Origin: Candidatus Zhuqueibacterota bacterium
Lineage (GTDB): Bacteria > Zhuqueibacterota > Zhuqueibacteria > Residuimicrobiales > Oceaniaggregativiventaceae
Length of the DNA: 64,000 nucleotides
Direction: 5' to 3'
Assembly (NCBI GenBank): GCA_014728085.1
Contig: WJMF01000103.1
Coordinates: forward strand, 1 to 64,000
Below the pieces are notes generated by a model. The model was not told the DNA's origin and did no database searches. It worked only from the letters and a program-made list of their open reading frames with translations. A program made the position numbers and the translations under genes. Positions 7,526 to 16,985 of the stretch are shown piece after piece (the first letter of the stretch is position 1; each line of letters starts with the position of its first letter).

Positions 7526-9220
7526 ATGCCTGCCAAAACCCTTTGTCTTTTTCTATGCACTGTCTTTTTTGATCCGGCCTCTAGTCAAACCATCGGACTG
7601 ATCACTCATCAGCAAGGCGCCGCAGAGGGGTATACCCTCTTTGCCCCGCTTGCCTCTACCACCACGTACCTTATCGATAATAAAGGTCACTTGATTCATT
7701 CCTGGCAAAGTGCGTATACACCGGGCAATTCAGTCTATTTGTTACCGGATGGCCATCTTTTACGGACAGCGACGCTGGGCCAAGATAAAAATCCCGTCTT
7801 TACCGCCGGCGGGCGTGGCGGCAGAATTGAAAAAATCGCCTGGGATGGTTCACTGGTCTGGAGCTATGAATATTGCAGCGATTATTTCTGTCACCACCAC
7901 GATATCGAGGTGCTGCCAAATGGTAACATCCTTCTGATTGCCTGGGAACGCAAAACCAGAGAAGAGGTAATCGCAGCAGGTCGGAATCCAAATCGCCTTA
8001 AAGACGACGAATTGTGGCCCGATCATGTTATCGAAATTAAACCTGAAGGAAATACCAACGGCACCATTGTTTGGGAATGGCATCTGTGGGATCATCTCAT
8101 CCAGGACTTTGACGCCTCAAAAGATAATTATGGTACCGTTGCGGCGCATTCGGAACTCGTGGACATAAATTTTCAGGCTCAGGTTGGAGCTGACTGGAAC
8201 CATCTCAATGCCATCCACTATCATCCTGAACTCGACCAGATTATGCTAAGCTCGCGCACCTTTAGCGAAATCTGGATTATCGATCACAGCACCACCACGG
8301 AAGAAGCGGCAGGACACACGGGCGGTCGTTACGCCAAGGGCGGTGATTTGCTCTATCGTTGGGGCAACCCGCACGCCTATCGCGGCGGCACGCGGCAGGA
8401 TCAACAGCTTTTTGGACAGCATAATACGCAATGGATCCCTTCCGCTTTGCCGGGAGAGAACAATATCCTTCTCTTTAACAATGGCGACAGTCGTATCGGA
8501 TTAAAATATTCAAGTATTGAAGAGCTGGTTACGCCTCTTCAAGCCGACGGAACGTATACACAACCGCAACCCTTTCAGGCCTATTTACCTGAAGAACCGG
8601 TTTGGCACTACCAGGCCGATGAGCCACAAACATTTTATTCCCATCACATATCCGGGGTACAACGCCTGGCCAATGGCAACACCCTCATCTGCGAAGGAGC
8701 ATCAGGAACTCTGTTCGAAGTTACACCCGATAAGGAACTCGTCTGGCTCTATATTAATCCGGTAACCGGGAACGGAATCGCGCAACAGGGCACGCCGGTT
8801 TCGGAATTGAAAAACAACTCTGTTTTTCGCGCCTGGCGCTATTCGCCGGATTACCCTGCTTTTGAGGAACAAACGCTGATCACCGGCGATCCAATAGAGC
8901 AATACGAAAATACCGGGGTCGACAATGGTCCCACAGCCCCGCAAACATTCACCTTGCTGCAAAACTATCCCAATCCCTTTAACGCCCAAACCCGAATCGA
9001 ATTTACCCTCGACAAGCCGCAACGGATCGAGCTTGATATTGTCAATGCATTGGGACAAAATATCAAAAATCTGCTCTCGGAATGGAAAGACGAAGGAAAA
9101 CATACGCTACATTGGAATGGCTGCGATGAAAGGGGAAAATGCGTACAATCCGGTGTCTATTTCTACCGCTTGAGCAGTAAAGCCGGGATGCAAAGCGAAA
9201 AAATGATTTTGATTCGATAG
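7526..9220 (+). CDS. Secreted arylsulfotransferase-family protein with T9SS sorting domain
   Basis: 564 residues, preceded by a GGAGAG ribosome site. A signal peptide is present (FLCTVFFDPASSQ). The body matches the ASST beta-propeller family: DNKGHLIHSW near residue 52, HHDIEVLPNGNILLIAWE at about 122-139, WNHLNAIHYHPELDQIMLSS at about 234-253, and HHISGVQRLANGNTLICEG. Family members move sulfate between aryl esters, but activity here is not proven. Residues about 480-564 are a type A T9SS sorting domain (LQNYPNPFNAQTRIEF, then SGVYFYRL and KMILIR at the end). It is divergent from the LacI regulator and would be exported to the cell surface. Confidence 0.85.
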   Translation: MPAKTLCLFLCTVFFDPASSQTIGLITHQQGAAEGYTLFAPLASTTTYLIDNKGHLIHSWQSAYTPGNSVYLLPDGHLLRTATLGQDKNPVFTAGGRGGRIEKIAWDGSLVWSYEYCSDYFCHHHDIEVLPNGNILLIAWERKTREEVIAAGRNPNRLKDDELWPDHVIEIKPEGNTNGTIVWEWHLWDHLIQDFDASKDNYGTVAAHSELVDINFQAQVGADWNHLNAIHYHPELDQIMLSSRTFSEIWIIDHSTTTEEAAGHTGGRYAKGGDLLYRWGNPHAYRGGTRQDQQLFGQHNTQWIPSALPGENNILLFNNGDSRIGLKYSSIEELVTPLQADGTYTQPQPFQAYLPEEPVWHYQADEPQTFYSHHISGVQRLANGNTLICEGASGTLFEVTPDKELVWLYINPVTGNGIAQQGTPVSELKNNSVFRAWRYSPDYPAFEEQTLITGDPIEQYENTGVDNGPTAPQTFTLLQNYPNPFNAQTRIEFTLDKPQRIELDIVNALGQNIKNLLSEWKDEGKHTLHWNGCDERGKCVQSGVYFYRLSSKAGMQSEKMILIR

Positions 9221-9634
9221 TCGGAAAATAACGCTGGTCGTCAGGCTATTCGATGTAAATAACGCGAGGATAAGGTGATGTAAACAGATACAAGTATGGT
9301 GTGCGATTACATGTATTTCAATTCAACACCGGCAAGGTCAGTGACAAAAAAAAAGCCACCCAAAAGTCAAAAACCGCAAAGTTAAAACCCAGGATAGATA
9401 ATTATCTCATCTCTGAACGAAGATTTTATATATCCTCTGAACACTGACTGTATGGCGCTCAAAATCAGCATGTCAGGTCAAGCGTTTGCAGAAAAAATAG
9501 GGACATGGCAACGGACTCTTTTCAACATCCGAGGATAACAAGCAGACAGCAATCTGATATGCATTTTTAACCTTTTTTCTTCGCGTTCTTTGCGGTTCAA
9601 TAGTGGAAAACAGAAAACCATACGTTTAATCACA
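9221..9634. other. Non-coding stretch with remnant repeat arms
   Basis: I find no convincing gene in these 414 bases between convergent genes. AACCGCAAAG at 9372-9381 and CTTTGCGGTT at 9588-9597 form a 10-bp inverted pair about 206 bp apart. The right arm is part of a longer motif described separately. No clear rho-independent terminator is visible for either flanking gene. Confidence 0.5.
9579..9597 (+). repeat. Dispersed intergenic motif, copy 1
   Basis: CTTCGCGTTCTTTGCGGTT resembles a motif I know from intergenic regions of many bacterial genomes ('cttcgcgt...ctttgcggtt'). A degenerate second copy lies at 59926-59960. Its origin is unknown; it may be debris of a small mobile element. Confidence 0.45.
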
Positions 9635-10693
9635 TTATCTTTTGCATAACCTCTGATAAACCTCGTTATAATAGAGCGCATTTTCCACCGGTGTGTTCGG
9701 TGGCATCATATTGCTGACCCCCATGAAATATCCCGGACATTTTTTTCCCAAATCCATACAGCGTTTGACCTCATTTCGAATATCCGTCCGGCTGCCGCCA
9801 AGCAATATTCGCGTGTCTGCATTGCCGATGATGACATGACTCTGACCATACTTTTCGGTGAGATAGCACAAATCGGTCAAGGGTTCTATAAAAAAGCCAT
9901 GAACCCCGGTGGCGGCGATATCATCGATAAACTCGGTATAATTGCCATCGGAGAGAAAAATAATTTTTTTACCCGCCTCGAGAAGAGGGGCATAATATTT
10001 TTTATAATTGGGAAAAATATAGGTGCGGTACCATTCCGGATGAAAAACAGCCCCGGAGGTCCAGACGATATCATCATGACTGTAAATAACCTCTGCCTCG
10101 CATTCGGCAAGGGCATTGTAGTATTGCTGCATCCATTCGGCATAGCGGTTGGCCACCTCTCCGAGCCTCCGGGGGGCAACGCCTCCTGCTGTCAGCAGCA
10201 TTTCCCAGCCAAAGATGGCGATGAATCCCGAAAAAAGTGTAATATAAGTTCCCGTTGAATTGACCACATTCGGAAATTTTCGGCAGTTTTCGCGGTAGGC
10301 GTGGTTAAAGCGTTCGGTTGTCTCTTTCTTATCGATTTCTCCATAACATTTCATGGGATCGAATTGTAACACCTCTTCCACCGTCTCAAAGGGACAGTGA
10401 ATATCCCGGTTAAAATCAGAGCCTCCCCAGGCGTATTCCGCGTGTCCCATGTTGGTGGATTTTTTCGCTACGGTTTCATGGCTGATAAGAGGTTCCAGGC
10501 GCAAATCATAATTCCATTCCCGCATAAAAGCGAGACTGGCTTGCCGGCGCTGTTCTTCACTGCTTTGTTCGTTTATTTCCAACCCCACGACCGCTTTTAC
10601 CAGATCCCAATGCACTTCGGCATCGAATTCAAGCCGCGGCACGCGAGGGGTCATCTTTAAATCCATGGCCTGAAGACCTATCTCCAGCGACAA
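9635..10693 (-). CDS. Uroporphyrinogen decarboxylase-family (UroD/MtaA-like) protein
   Basis: 352 residues from a TTG start at 10693, supported by AAGGAG seven bases upstream. The C-terminal half shows UroD/MtaA-fold landmarks: HDDIVWTSGAVFHPEWYRTY, IIFLSDGNYTEFIDDIAATG, HGFFIEPLTD and VIIGNADTRILLGGSRTDI. No heme-biosynthesis genes lie nearby. Neighbours are a sodium/solute symporter and a glucosamine-6-phosphate deaminase-like gene. This is probably one of the UroD paralogs found in carbohydrate clusters of deep-branching bacteria, where the reaction is unknown; a corrinoid methyltransferase role is possible but no corrinoid protein is adjacent. Confidence 0.8.
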   Translation of the reverse strand: MSLEIGLQAMDLKMTPRVPRLEFDAEVHWDLVKAVVGLEINEQSSEEQRRQASLAFMREWNYDLRLEPLISHETVAKKSTNMGHAEYAWGGSDFNRDIHCPFETVEEVLQFDPMKCYGEIDKKETTERFNHAYRENCRKFPNVVNSTGTYITLFSGFIAIFGWEMLLTAGGVAPRRLGEVANRYAEWMQQYYNALAECEAEVIYSHDDIVWTSGAVFHPEWYRTYIFPNYKKYYAPLLEAGKKIIFLSDGNYTEFIDDIAATGVHGFFIEPLTDLCYLTEKYGQSHVIIGNADTRILLGGSRTDIRNEVKRCMDLGKKCPGYFMGVSNMMPPNTPVENALYYNEVYQRLCKR

Positions 10694-10735
10694 ACCGTTC
10701 TCCTTATACTCTAGTGATAAACGTTTGCCAAAAAA

Positions 10736-12415
10736 TCAGGAACCGATCTGCATGATGCTCCAGGCGATCAAGGCCAAAACACCGACCATGCCCCAGGCGA
10801 GAACAAACCCGACAAGATCCTCGCGGTAGCGCCTGAAAAACCCTTTCCAGCGCTCGCGGTAAAACCAGCCGCTGATGTCGAGAAAGAGCAAATCTTTTCC
10901 ATATTTTTTTGCGAGCGGTTTGTGACCGTCTTGCTCAGTATGATCGGAGAGGCGTTTCATCTGATTAAAAAAGGTATCAATACGCTGCCGCTCTTCTGGC
11001 GGCGTCAACAGGCTGGCCACCACCAGTACAACGAAACCGATCAGCATCGAGATAGCGAACGGTTGTGGCCGCCAGGTATAAACCAGCATCAACTCGCCGC
11101 TATGCAAAAAATTTAAGACATAATAGACAACAAAAGCGGAGATAACCGCCATCCAGGCGCCATAACGGTTGGCTCTTTTCCACAAGATTCCCCCTAAAAT
11201 AGCGATTCCCATAAAAGCAGAAATGGTTTCGGTAAACAAAAAGCCGTGCAATACATTTTTCACTGTCAGGGCAAAGAGCACCCCCAGGATCGTCAATCCA
11301 AATCCCGAAAATCGACCAATCCACAACAATTGCCGGTCATCGGCTCCGGGACGAATAAAATCGAGATAGAGATTACGGGTAAACAACGCACCGGTATTTA
11401 CCATAAAGTTGGAACAGGAAGACATATTGGCGGCGAGAACACAGGCGACCAAAAGCCCGGTTAATCCTGGAAATAACAGTTCCCGGCTGGCATAACCAAA
11501 GGCATGCTCCGGGTCGGGTAGCGTAATGCCCCGTTGCACAATCAAAGCGGCGACAATGATACCGGTCAACGCCCAACCGATGGTACAGAGCCGTTTGACA
11601 AATGTACCATAAACCATACCAATACGACCGGCGCGTTCATTGGAACCGGTTGCACACATGGAGAGCATATGCGGCTGGGCGGTAATACCGACAACACCAT
11701 TAACGGCGAGCATGGAGATCATAAATGCGCCCATACCGCTTTTATTGCTAAAGAGTTGAAAATAATCGGCAGGCAAGTGTTGCCGCATTTCGCTGAATCC
11801 GCCAATTTCATGCAAACCAAAAGGAATCAACATCATCGAAAGAACAATAATCATAACAGCCTGAATGGAATCAGCATAAGCGGAAGCGACCAGACCGCCG
11901 AAAAAACTGTAGAGTATGAAAGCAGCGGTCATGGCCAAAACAACACCCGTGGGTGAAATGGCATGACCGGTGGCCACGGCGATCACCTTAGCAGCCCCCT
12001 GGAGCATAACCCCCTGCGAAAAGACAAAAAAGGCGATGGCGAAAAGAGTATAAAAAAACGCCATGGAACGTCCGTAGCGATCCTCAACCATCTCACCGAT
12101 GGTGGTGCGTTCGCTGCGGCGGTACCACGGTGCCAAAAGCCAGTAAAAAGGCGTGACGAGCATATTCTTCCATTGGTACCAGATGGTGGAAAATCCGCCG
12201 GAAAAGGTGGCCCCGGTTTGGGCAACAAAGTTTTCCGCATGTGTGCCGGTGCCGAATGCCTGGCCCATCATAATCCACCATTTAAATTTCCGGTCACCGC
12301 GGAAATAGCTATCACTCGATTTGATGCGGCGCGTCAGCCACAATCCAAAAATAGTAATACCGATAAAATAAAAAGCAAGAACAACCGTATCCAGCGAAGT
12401 GAAAGTGTTTTGCAT
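10736..12415 (-). CDS. Sodium:solute symporter (SSS family)
   Basis: About 559 residues with 12-14 predicted membrane spans. I prefer ATG 12415 (MQNTFTSLDT) because GAGG sits about nine bases upstream; a TTG at 12430 is the alternative. Early landmarks of the SSS fold are FYFIGITIFGLWLTRR, SYFRGDRKFKWW and MGQAFGTGTHAEN. A long cytoplasmic C-terminal segment separates the last spans. It is 38 nt downstream of the nagB-like gene and 42 nt upstream of the UroD-like gene, so it likely imports the substrate of this small cluster, perhaps an amino sugar. Confidence 0.9.
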   Translation of the reverse strand: MQNTFTSLDTVVLAFYFIGITIFGLWLTRRIKSSDSYFRGDRKFKWWIMMGQAFGTGTHAENFVAQTGATFSGGFSTIWYQWKNMLVTPFYWLLAPWYRRSERTTIGEMVEDRYGRSMAFFYTLFAIAFFVFSQGVMLQGAAKVIAVATGHAISPTGVVLAMTAAFILYSFFGGLVASAYADSIQAVMIIVLSMMLIPFGLHEIGGFSEMRQHLPADYFQLFSNKSGMGAFMISMLAVNGVVGITAQPHMLSMCATGSNERAGRIGMVYGTFVKRLCTIGWALTGIIVAALIVQRGITLPDPEHAFGYASRELLFPGLTGLLVACVLAANMSSCSNFMVNTGALFTRNLYLDFIRPGADDRQLLWIGRFSGFGLTILGVLFALTVKNVLHGFLFTETISAFMGIAILGGILWKRANRYGAWMAVISAFVVYYVLNFLHSGELMLVYTWRPQPFAISMLIGFVVLVVASLLTPPEERQRIDTFFNQMKRLSDHTEQDGHKPLAKKYGKDLLFLDISGWFYRERWKGFFRRYREDLVGFVLAWGMVGVLALIAWSIMQIGS

Positions 12416-12453
12416 CCGTCCGATCCTCAAATGCAGCGTTTCTACAGGTCTGT

Positions 12454-13233
12454 TTAACGGGAAGATTCCATTTTGAGTGCCGCGTTTTGATCCAGAAAAA
12501 GCACCGTATTCTCATGCCGACGCAGCACAGATGCCGGGCAATCGGTGGTGACTGGTCCAAACAATGTCTTTTGTACAGCATCCGCCTTGCGTTCATCCGG
12601 AACAACGCAACTGATTCGCTTGCTGTTCAGAATAGCGGGTATGGTCAGGGTTAAGGCACGGGTCGGCACCTCATCGAGACTATCGAACCAGCCTTCGCCC
12701 AACTGCTGTTCCCTGCAGGCTCTGTCCAGTTCCACGACCTTGAGCCATTCGGGGTCCTCAAAATCCGCAACCGGCGGATCATTAAAAGCGATATGACCAT
12801 TCTCACCAATACCTATACAAGCAACATCTACCGGATTTCGTTTCAGCAGCTCCTCATACCTTTCGATTTCAGCATCAATGTCTTCTGCATCGCCGTTCAG
12901 ATAATAGACCTGCTTTGGTTTGACCTCATCGAGGATGCGTTCTTTTAAATATCTGCGAAAGCTCGCGGCATGCTGAACAGAAATATTGAGGTACTCATCG
13001 AGGTGAAAGACGGTAATTTTATTCCATTCCACGGAGGGGTCTTTTTTCAAAGCATCCAGAAAGGTAAATTGTGAGGCGCCGGTGGCGAGAATAAGGTTCG
13101 CTTCCGACCGATGCAGGACAGCATCTTTGAGAGAAAGCGCGACATGAGCGCTGGCGGCTTTTCCCATTTCAACCGGATCGTTATAGACCCGGACTTTGAG
13201 GTTTTCGACCATCAGGGTATCGAGTAAGGGCAT
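12454..13233 (-). CDS. nagB: Glucosamine-6-phosphate deaminase-like protein
   Basis: 259 residues with a strong ribosome site (GCAGGAGG). NagB converts glucosamine-6-phosphate to fructose-6-phosphate and ammonia in the cytoplasm. Catalytic regions are present: LATGASQFTF phosphate loop at about 49-58, VFHLDEYLNI at about 75-84 (catalytic Asp), and GIGENGHIAFNDPP at about 141-154 (His/Glu pair). The length matches the family. It heads a cluster with a symporter and a UroD-like protein. A second, more distant isomerase-like paralog lies at 54439-55371. The exact substrate could be another 2-amino-sugar phosphate. Confidence 0.85.
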   Translation of the reverse strand: MPLLDTLMVENLKVRVYNDPVEMGKAASAHVALSLKDAVLHRSEANLILATGASQFTFLDALKKDPSVEWNKITVFHLDEYLNISVQHAASFRRYLKERILDEVKPKQVYYLNGDAEDIDAEIERYEELLKRNPVDVACIGIGENGHIAFNDPPVADFEDPEWLKVVELDRACREQQLGEGWFDSLDEVPTRALTLTIPAILNSKRISCVVPDERKADAVQKTLFGPVTTDCPASVLRRHENTVLFLDQNAALKMESSR

Positions 13234-13422
13234 ACTAAACCTCCTGCTTTATATCTCTGGCAGCAATTAAAATTTTCCTGCCTCTTTTTGCCGGGGTTAA
13301 CCTGGTATCATCGGATCGCTATAATGCAAAATACAAAGCATCGAAGAAACAATCAATGCCTTTCTGAAATCATTTCTTTTAAATCGGTATGAAAAAGCAA
13401 GAGCGGCAGTGCGTTAAAACGA

Positions 13423-15192
13423 TTACGCCTGTTGTTGCTTCTCTTCGTTGTAATCCGGATCCATTATCTTTACCCACATAAACTTGCGCCGCAACGTCTT
13501 GGAGTAATAATTTTCCAAAACGTCGTAATCCACTTTTTTACCCCAGTTGTAAAACACACGCGGATCGATATAGGATTTCTGTGAGGTTCCCAGATTCCAG
13601 GTCAGGTTCTTGCTGGCCAGCTGTTTTTGAACCTTTACTTTTCCCAGGGATTTTTCCGCTTTTTCCAGCCGTATGATGGTTTTTGCGATGCGCTCCGTTT
13701 GTCTTTCGATTCGCTTATTGTATCGTTCCCTCGTTTTGCGCTTGCTTTCCCCATCTTTTGCCCTGGATATCCGTTCCTTTTTTTGTTTTTTAATTTCCGG
13801 CAATTTTTTACGATAATCAGAGAGTTGATTGCGGATTTTCTTTATGCGCTCACGTGCCCGCTTTTCCCGTTCTTTATAGCGCTCTTTGCGATTTTTCCAG
13901 GTGGGAGGCGCTTTTTTGGTATGATTGCATAAAATGGCAGCCTCGCGGTTTGCATAGACAGCGGCTTCCCATTTTTTGTATTGTGGATCATCGGCCATGA
14001 CCTCGGAATCGTCGAGCTCCTGTTTCACGACACGTGTGGCATGATGCGTACGAAACACCTTGGCGGTGAGTCCCGGCATGAGCTCGCTCAGGAAAGCATT
14101 GACATTGCGGCTGCTGATATCCGGAAAGAGCTGTGGCTTGTTGCCCGCGGCTGTCTTGCGGTTACCATTCTGTGATGGCCGTGCACTGGCAGAGAGTTCG
14201 CGCAAGTTCTCTATGACAATGTCGGGCAGTTTAATTTTTTTATGCCAGAGCACGGAATCCTTGCCCAGAAAACGAAATTCGGTCATGTTATGATCGTGAA
14301 ATTTCACGTGCTCGGGACGCAGAGTGGTGGCACCAACAGTATCCGCTTCTTCGGGATCCTTTTCATCGCCAACGCGAAGACACAGCCTGTCGATAAGATA
14401 ACAGGCTGTGGCGATTTTTCGCCGCCGGGAATTATCGGAACGCAGGTTTTTTAAGATGGCGTTGCGGACGCGCTCCATTTCTCCGGAAAGCTGTATCGCT
14501 TTGTCGAATTTTTGTGCTTCCCGGGCCTGCTTGATCGGTGCGGTATCATGAAGCCAGATATATTTATTCTTGCCGGTGAGACGGTCGGTCCAGCGAGCCA
14601 CCCACATTGAATCCGGCTGCCAGACAATCTCCCTCCATTTTCCCGGGACCGGCGGGGCATTGGGACTTAGATTCAAAACCACATCCTCTTGTCCGGCAGC
14701 TTCTTTCCACCGACCGCGCAGCGGGTGCTTGCCCCGGCCCATAAAAATACTGCTCGGTTCATTCATATAGTTGGCAAGCTCTATTTGTTCGCCGTCCACC
14801 ACGGCGTAACCATATTTTTCTTTCAGCTCTTCCCGCCTGGCCTTGCGTTCCGCAGCCTGTGCCTTGCGTTCTTCCTTGCTCAAATTGGCTTTATATTCCC
14901 GCTCAGCTTCAACCAACGCCAGTACTTGCGAAAAATCAATGTCATCAATCTTCAGTGGCGGGTGAATATCCAATTCAGTGCTAAAATCGCGCAAAAAATT
15001 GCGTTGAAAAACCGGATCCTCAACATATTCGGTTCCGATCTTTTTACACCACGCAAAAGCCATCTCTTCCTGTTTGGGGGTCAGCTTGTGCTTACGTCCG
15101 CGTATGGTAATGGTCAATCCCTTGTATTCCGGAGGATCGATTATGACTATACCATTATGCTTCAATTCATGTAAAATGTGTTCTTCCGGCAT
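13423..15192 (-). CDS. Eukaryote-type DNA topoisomerase IB
   Basis: 589 residues that align in order with the core, linker and C-terminal domains of nuclear topoisomerase I. Core I/II includes HKLTPKQEEMAF (35-46), VFQRNFLRDF (61-70) and IFMGRGKHPLRGRW (149-162). Core III includes LCLRVGDEK (270-278), EFRFLGKDS (305-313) and LTAKVFRTHHAT (375-386). A Lys/Arg/Glu-rich helical linker spans about 430-520, and LGTSQKSYIDPR (534-545) holds the nucleophile. All five catalytic residues are present: R273, K311, R381, H424 and Y541, equivalent to human R488, K532, R590, H632 and Y723. The enzyme relaxes supercoils through a 3'-phosphotyrosine. Only the nuclear-targeting N-terminus is missing. Usual bacterial IB enzymes are short and poxvirus-like. 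The gene stands alone. Confidence 0.95.
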   Translation of the reverse strand: MPEEHILHELKHNGIVIIDPPEYKGLTITIRGRKHKLTPKQEEMAFAWCKKIGTEYVEDPVFQRNFLRDFSTELDIHPPLKIDDIDFSQVLALVEAEREYKANLSKEERKAQAAERKARREELKEKYGYAVVDGEQIELANYMNEPSSIFMGRGKHPLRGRWKEAAGQEDVVLNLSPNAPPVPGKWREIVWQPDSMWVARWTDRLTGKNKYIWLHDTAPIKQAREAQKFDKAIQLSGEMERVRNAILKNLRSDNSRRRKIATACYLIDRLCLRVGDEKDPEEADTVGATTLRPEHVKFHDHNMTEFRFLGKDSVLWHKKIKLPDIVIENLRELSASARPSQNGNRKTAAGNKPQLFPDISSRNVNAFLSELMPGLTAKVFRTHHATRVVKQELDDSEVMADDPQYKKWEAAVYANREAAILCNHTKKAPPTWKNRKERYKEREKRARERIKKIRNQLSDYRKKLPEIKKQKKERISRAKDGESKRKTRERYNKRIERQTERIAKTIIRLEKAEKSLGKVKVQKQLASKNLTWNLGTSQKSYIDPRVFYNWGKKVDYDVLENYYSKTLRRKFMWVKIMDPDYNEEKQQQA

Positions 15193-15365
15193 GGTTCTCT
15201 ACATTTTATAAGGGTTTTTTAATCTTCCAAGTAACAATTTTTTTTTTAAATATCAAGTAAATATTTTAGATTCGTCTTGTTTACGCTTGATTCATCTTGT
15301 ATGTTCCCGCTCTATCCCAAAGATTATTCTTATTTTAAGCATTACAAACGGAAAATCAAAAAGGA

Positions 15366-15394
15366 TTGACAGGTTGAGAAAAAATTACTAACTT
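15366..15394 (+). promoter_or_regulatory. Predicted promoter for porX operon
   Basis: TTGACA (15366-15371), a 17-bp spacer and TAACTT (15389-15394) lie about 25 bases before the porX start. The same TAACTT -10 sequence recurs before the barrel gene at 25621. The porX ribosome site GGAGG follows. Confidence 0.6.
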
Positions 15395-15419
15395 GTTTTT
15401 CATTTGATTCGGAGGTGTT

Positions 15420-16982
15420 GTGGTTGAAAATAAAGGCAAAATATTATGGGTGGATGATGAAATTGAACTCCTGAAACCCCATATTATGTTTTTAGAGGAA
15501 AAGGGTTATATGGTAACGCCGGTCACCAACGCAGAAGATGCGATTGCTCTGGCCAGAAATAACGATTATCAACTGGTTTTGCTCGACGAAATGATGCCGG
15601 GGATGGATGGACTCAGCGCTCTCAATGAGCTCAAAGCGATCAATCCCGGACTTCCGGTTATCATGATCACCAAAAGTGAAGAAGAGCAGATCATGGACCA
15701 AGCCATCGGCGGTAAAATCGATGATTATTTAACCAAACCGGTAAATCCGAGCCAGATTTTACTGGTTTGCAAAAAGATCATCGAGCGCAAGTCGATCACC
15801 GGCCAACGCCTGTCGCGCGATTATACCACGGAATTTTCCCAGATCATGAATCGCATCATGGGGCCAATGGACTGGCCGGACTGGGTTGATATTCACGTCA
15901 AATTATCCGAATGGGATATCGAACTCGATCAGCATCCCGATCTCGGACTGCGGCAAACGCTGTATGATCAAAAACGGGATTGCAATGCCGAATTCGGACG
16001 GTTTATCGAAAAGCATTATCTCAACTGGATTTCAAACAAAGATGGTCCGATGCTTTCCACCGGTGTTGTCGAAAGAGCAGTTGTTCCGCATTTAAAGGAA
16101 ACTAAAAATACGATTCTCATCGTCATCGACAATCTTCGAGTCGACCAATGGCTCATCCTGGAACCGATCCTGCGAACCCAGTTTCGCATTAATCGCGATT
16201 ATTACTATTCGATTCTGCCGACAGCAACGCCTTACTCGCGCAATGCCATTTTCAGTGGTTTGTATCCTCTTGAAATCGAAAAATACTATCCTGATCTTTG
16301 GCGCGGTAATGATGAGAGCAATGATACCTCGAGAAACCAGTATGAGCACGAATTGCTAACCGACCAGGTTAAGCGGCTGGGAATCGAACTAAAAAGCGAT
16401 CCCAAATATGCTAAAATTCTCGACATACAGGAATCCAAAAACCTGGTGCGGCGCATTCAGGAATTTACCCAGGTTCCTTTATCGGCGATCGTGATTAATT
16501 TCGTTGACCTGTTGGCTCACTCGCGCAGCTCCTCCAACCTTCTGAAGGAGATGATCCCCAACGAATCCGCTTTTCGGGCCATGACGCGATCCTGGTTTGA
16601 ACATTCGCATATCCTAAAAGCCATTCGCGAGCTCGCCGGCAGCGATTCGACCATCATCATTACTTCCGATCATGGTAGTATTCGCGGCCTGCACGGCGCC
16701 AAAGTGATCGGTGACCGGGAAACATCGACCAGCTTGCGCTATAAATATGGAAAAAACATCAAAGCCGATAAAAAATACGCCATGTATATCAAAGACCCGC
16801 AAAAATATAAACTCCCGGTGCGGGGTGTTAACACCAATTATCTGATCGCCAAAGAAGATTTTTATTTTGTCTATCCGACCAACTATCACTATTATTTGAA
16901 CTATTACGCGGACAGCTTTCAACACGGTGGCATTTCTCTTGAGGAAGTCATTTTACCTGTTATTACTCTGAATCCCAGGTAG
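15420..16982 (+). CDS. porX: PorX-type response regulator with PglZ domain
   Basis: 520 residues from a GTG start behind GGAGG. Residues 1-125 are a receiver domain with acidic D12/D13, phospho-acceptor D56 (LLDEMMPG) and K106. The C-terminal half is a PglZ/alkaline-phosphatase-superfamily domain. Its likely metal and catalytic residues are D237-N238 (VIDNLRVDQW), T270 (TPYSRN), D363 and H367 (FVDLLAHS), D417-H418 (TSDHGS) and H502 (QHGG). In Bacteroidota PorX controls type IX secretion and its PglZ domain acts on oligonucleotides. The T9SS-tailed protein at 7526-9220 supports that role here. It is followed by tsaE after three bases, an arrangement I also recall from Bacteroidota. No PorY kinase is visible. 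Confidence 0.9.
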   Translation: MVENKGKILWVDDEIELLKPHIMFLEEKGYMVTPVTNAEDAIALARNNDYQLVLLDEMMPGMDGLSALNELKAINPGLPVIMITKSEEEQIMDQAIGGKIDDYLTKPVNPSQILLVCKKIIERKSITGQRLSRDYTTEFSQIMNRIMGPMDWPDWVDIHVKLSEWDIELDQHPDLGLRQTLYDQKRDCNAEFGRFIEKHYLNWISNKDGPMLSTGVVERAVVPHLKETKNTILIVIDNLRVDQWLILEPILRTQFRINRDYYYSILPTATPYSRNAIFSGLYPLEIEKYYPDLWRGNDESNDTSRNQYEHELLTDQVKRLGIELKSDPKYAKILDIQESKNLVRRIQEFTQVPLSAIVINFVDLLAHSRSSSNLLKEMIPNESAFRAMTRSWFEHSHILKAIRELAGSDSTIIITSDHGSIRGLHGAKVIGDRETSTSLRYKYGKNIKADKKYAMYIKDPQKYKLPVRGVNTNYLIAKEDFYFVYPTNYHYYLNYYADSFQHGGISLEEVILPVITLNPR

Positions 16983-16985
16983 TGT

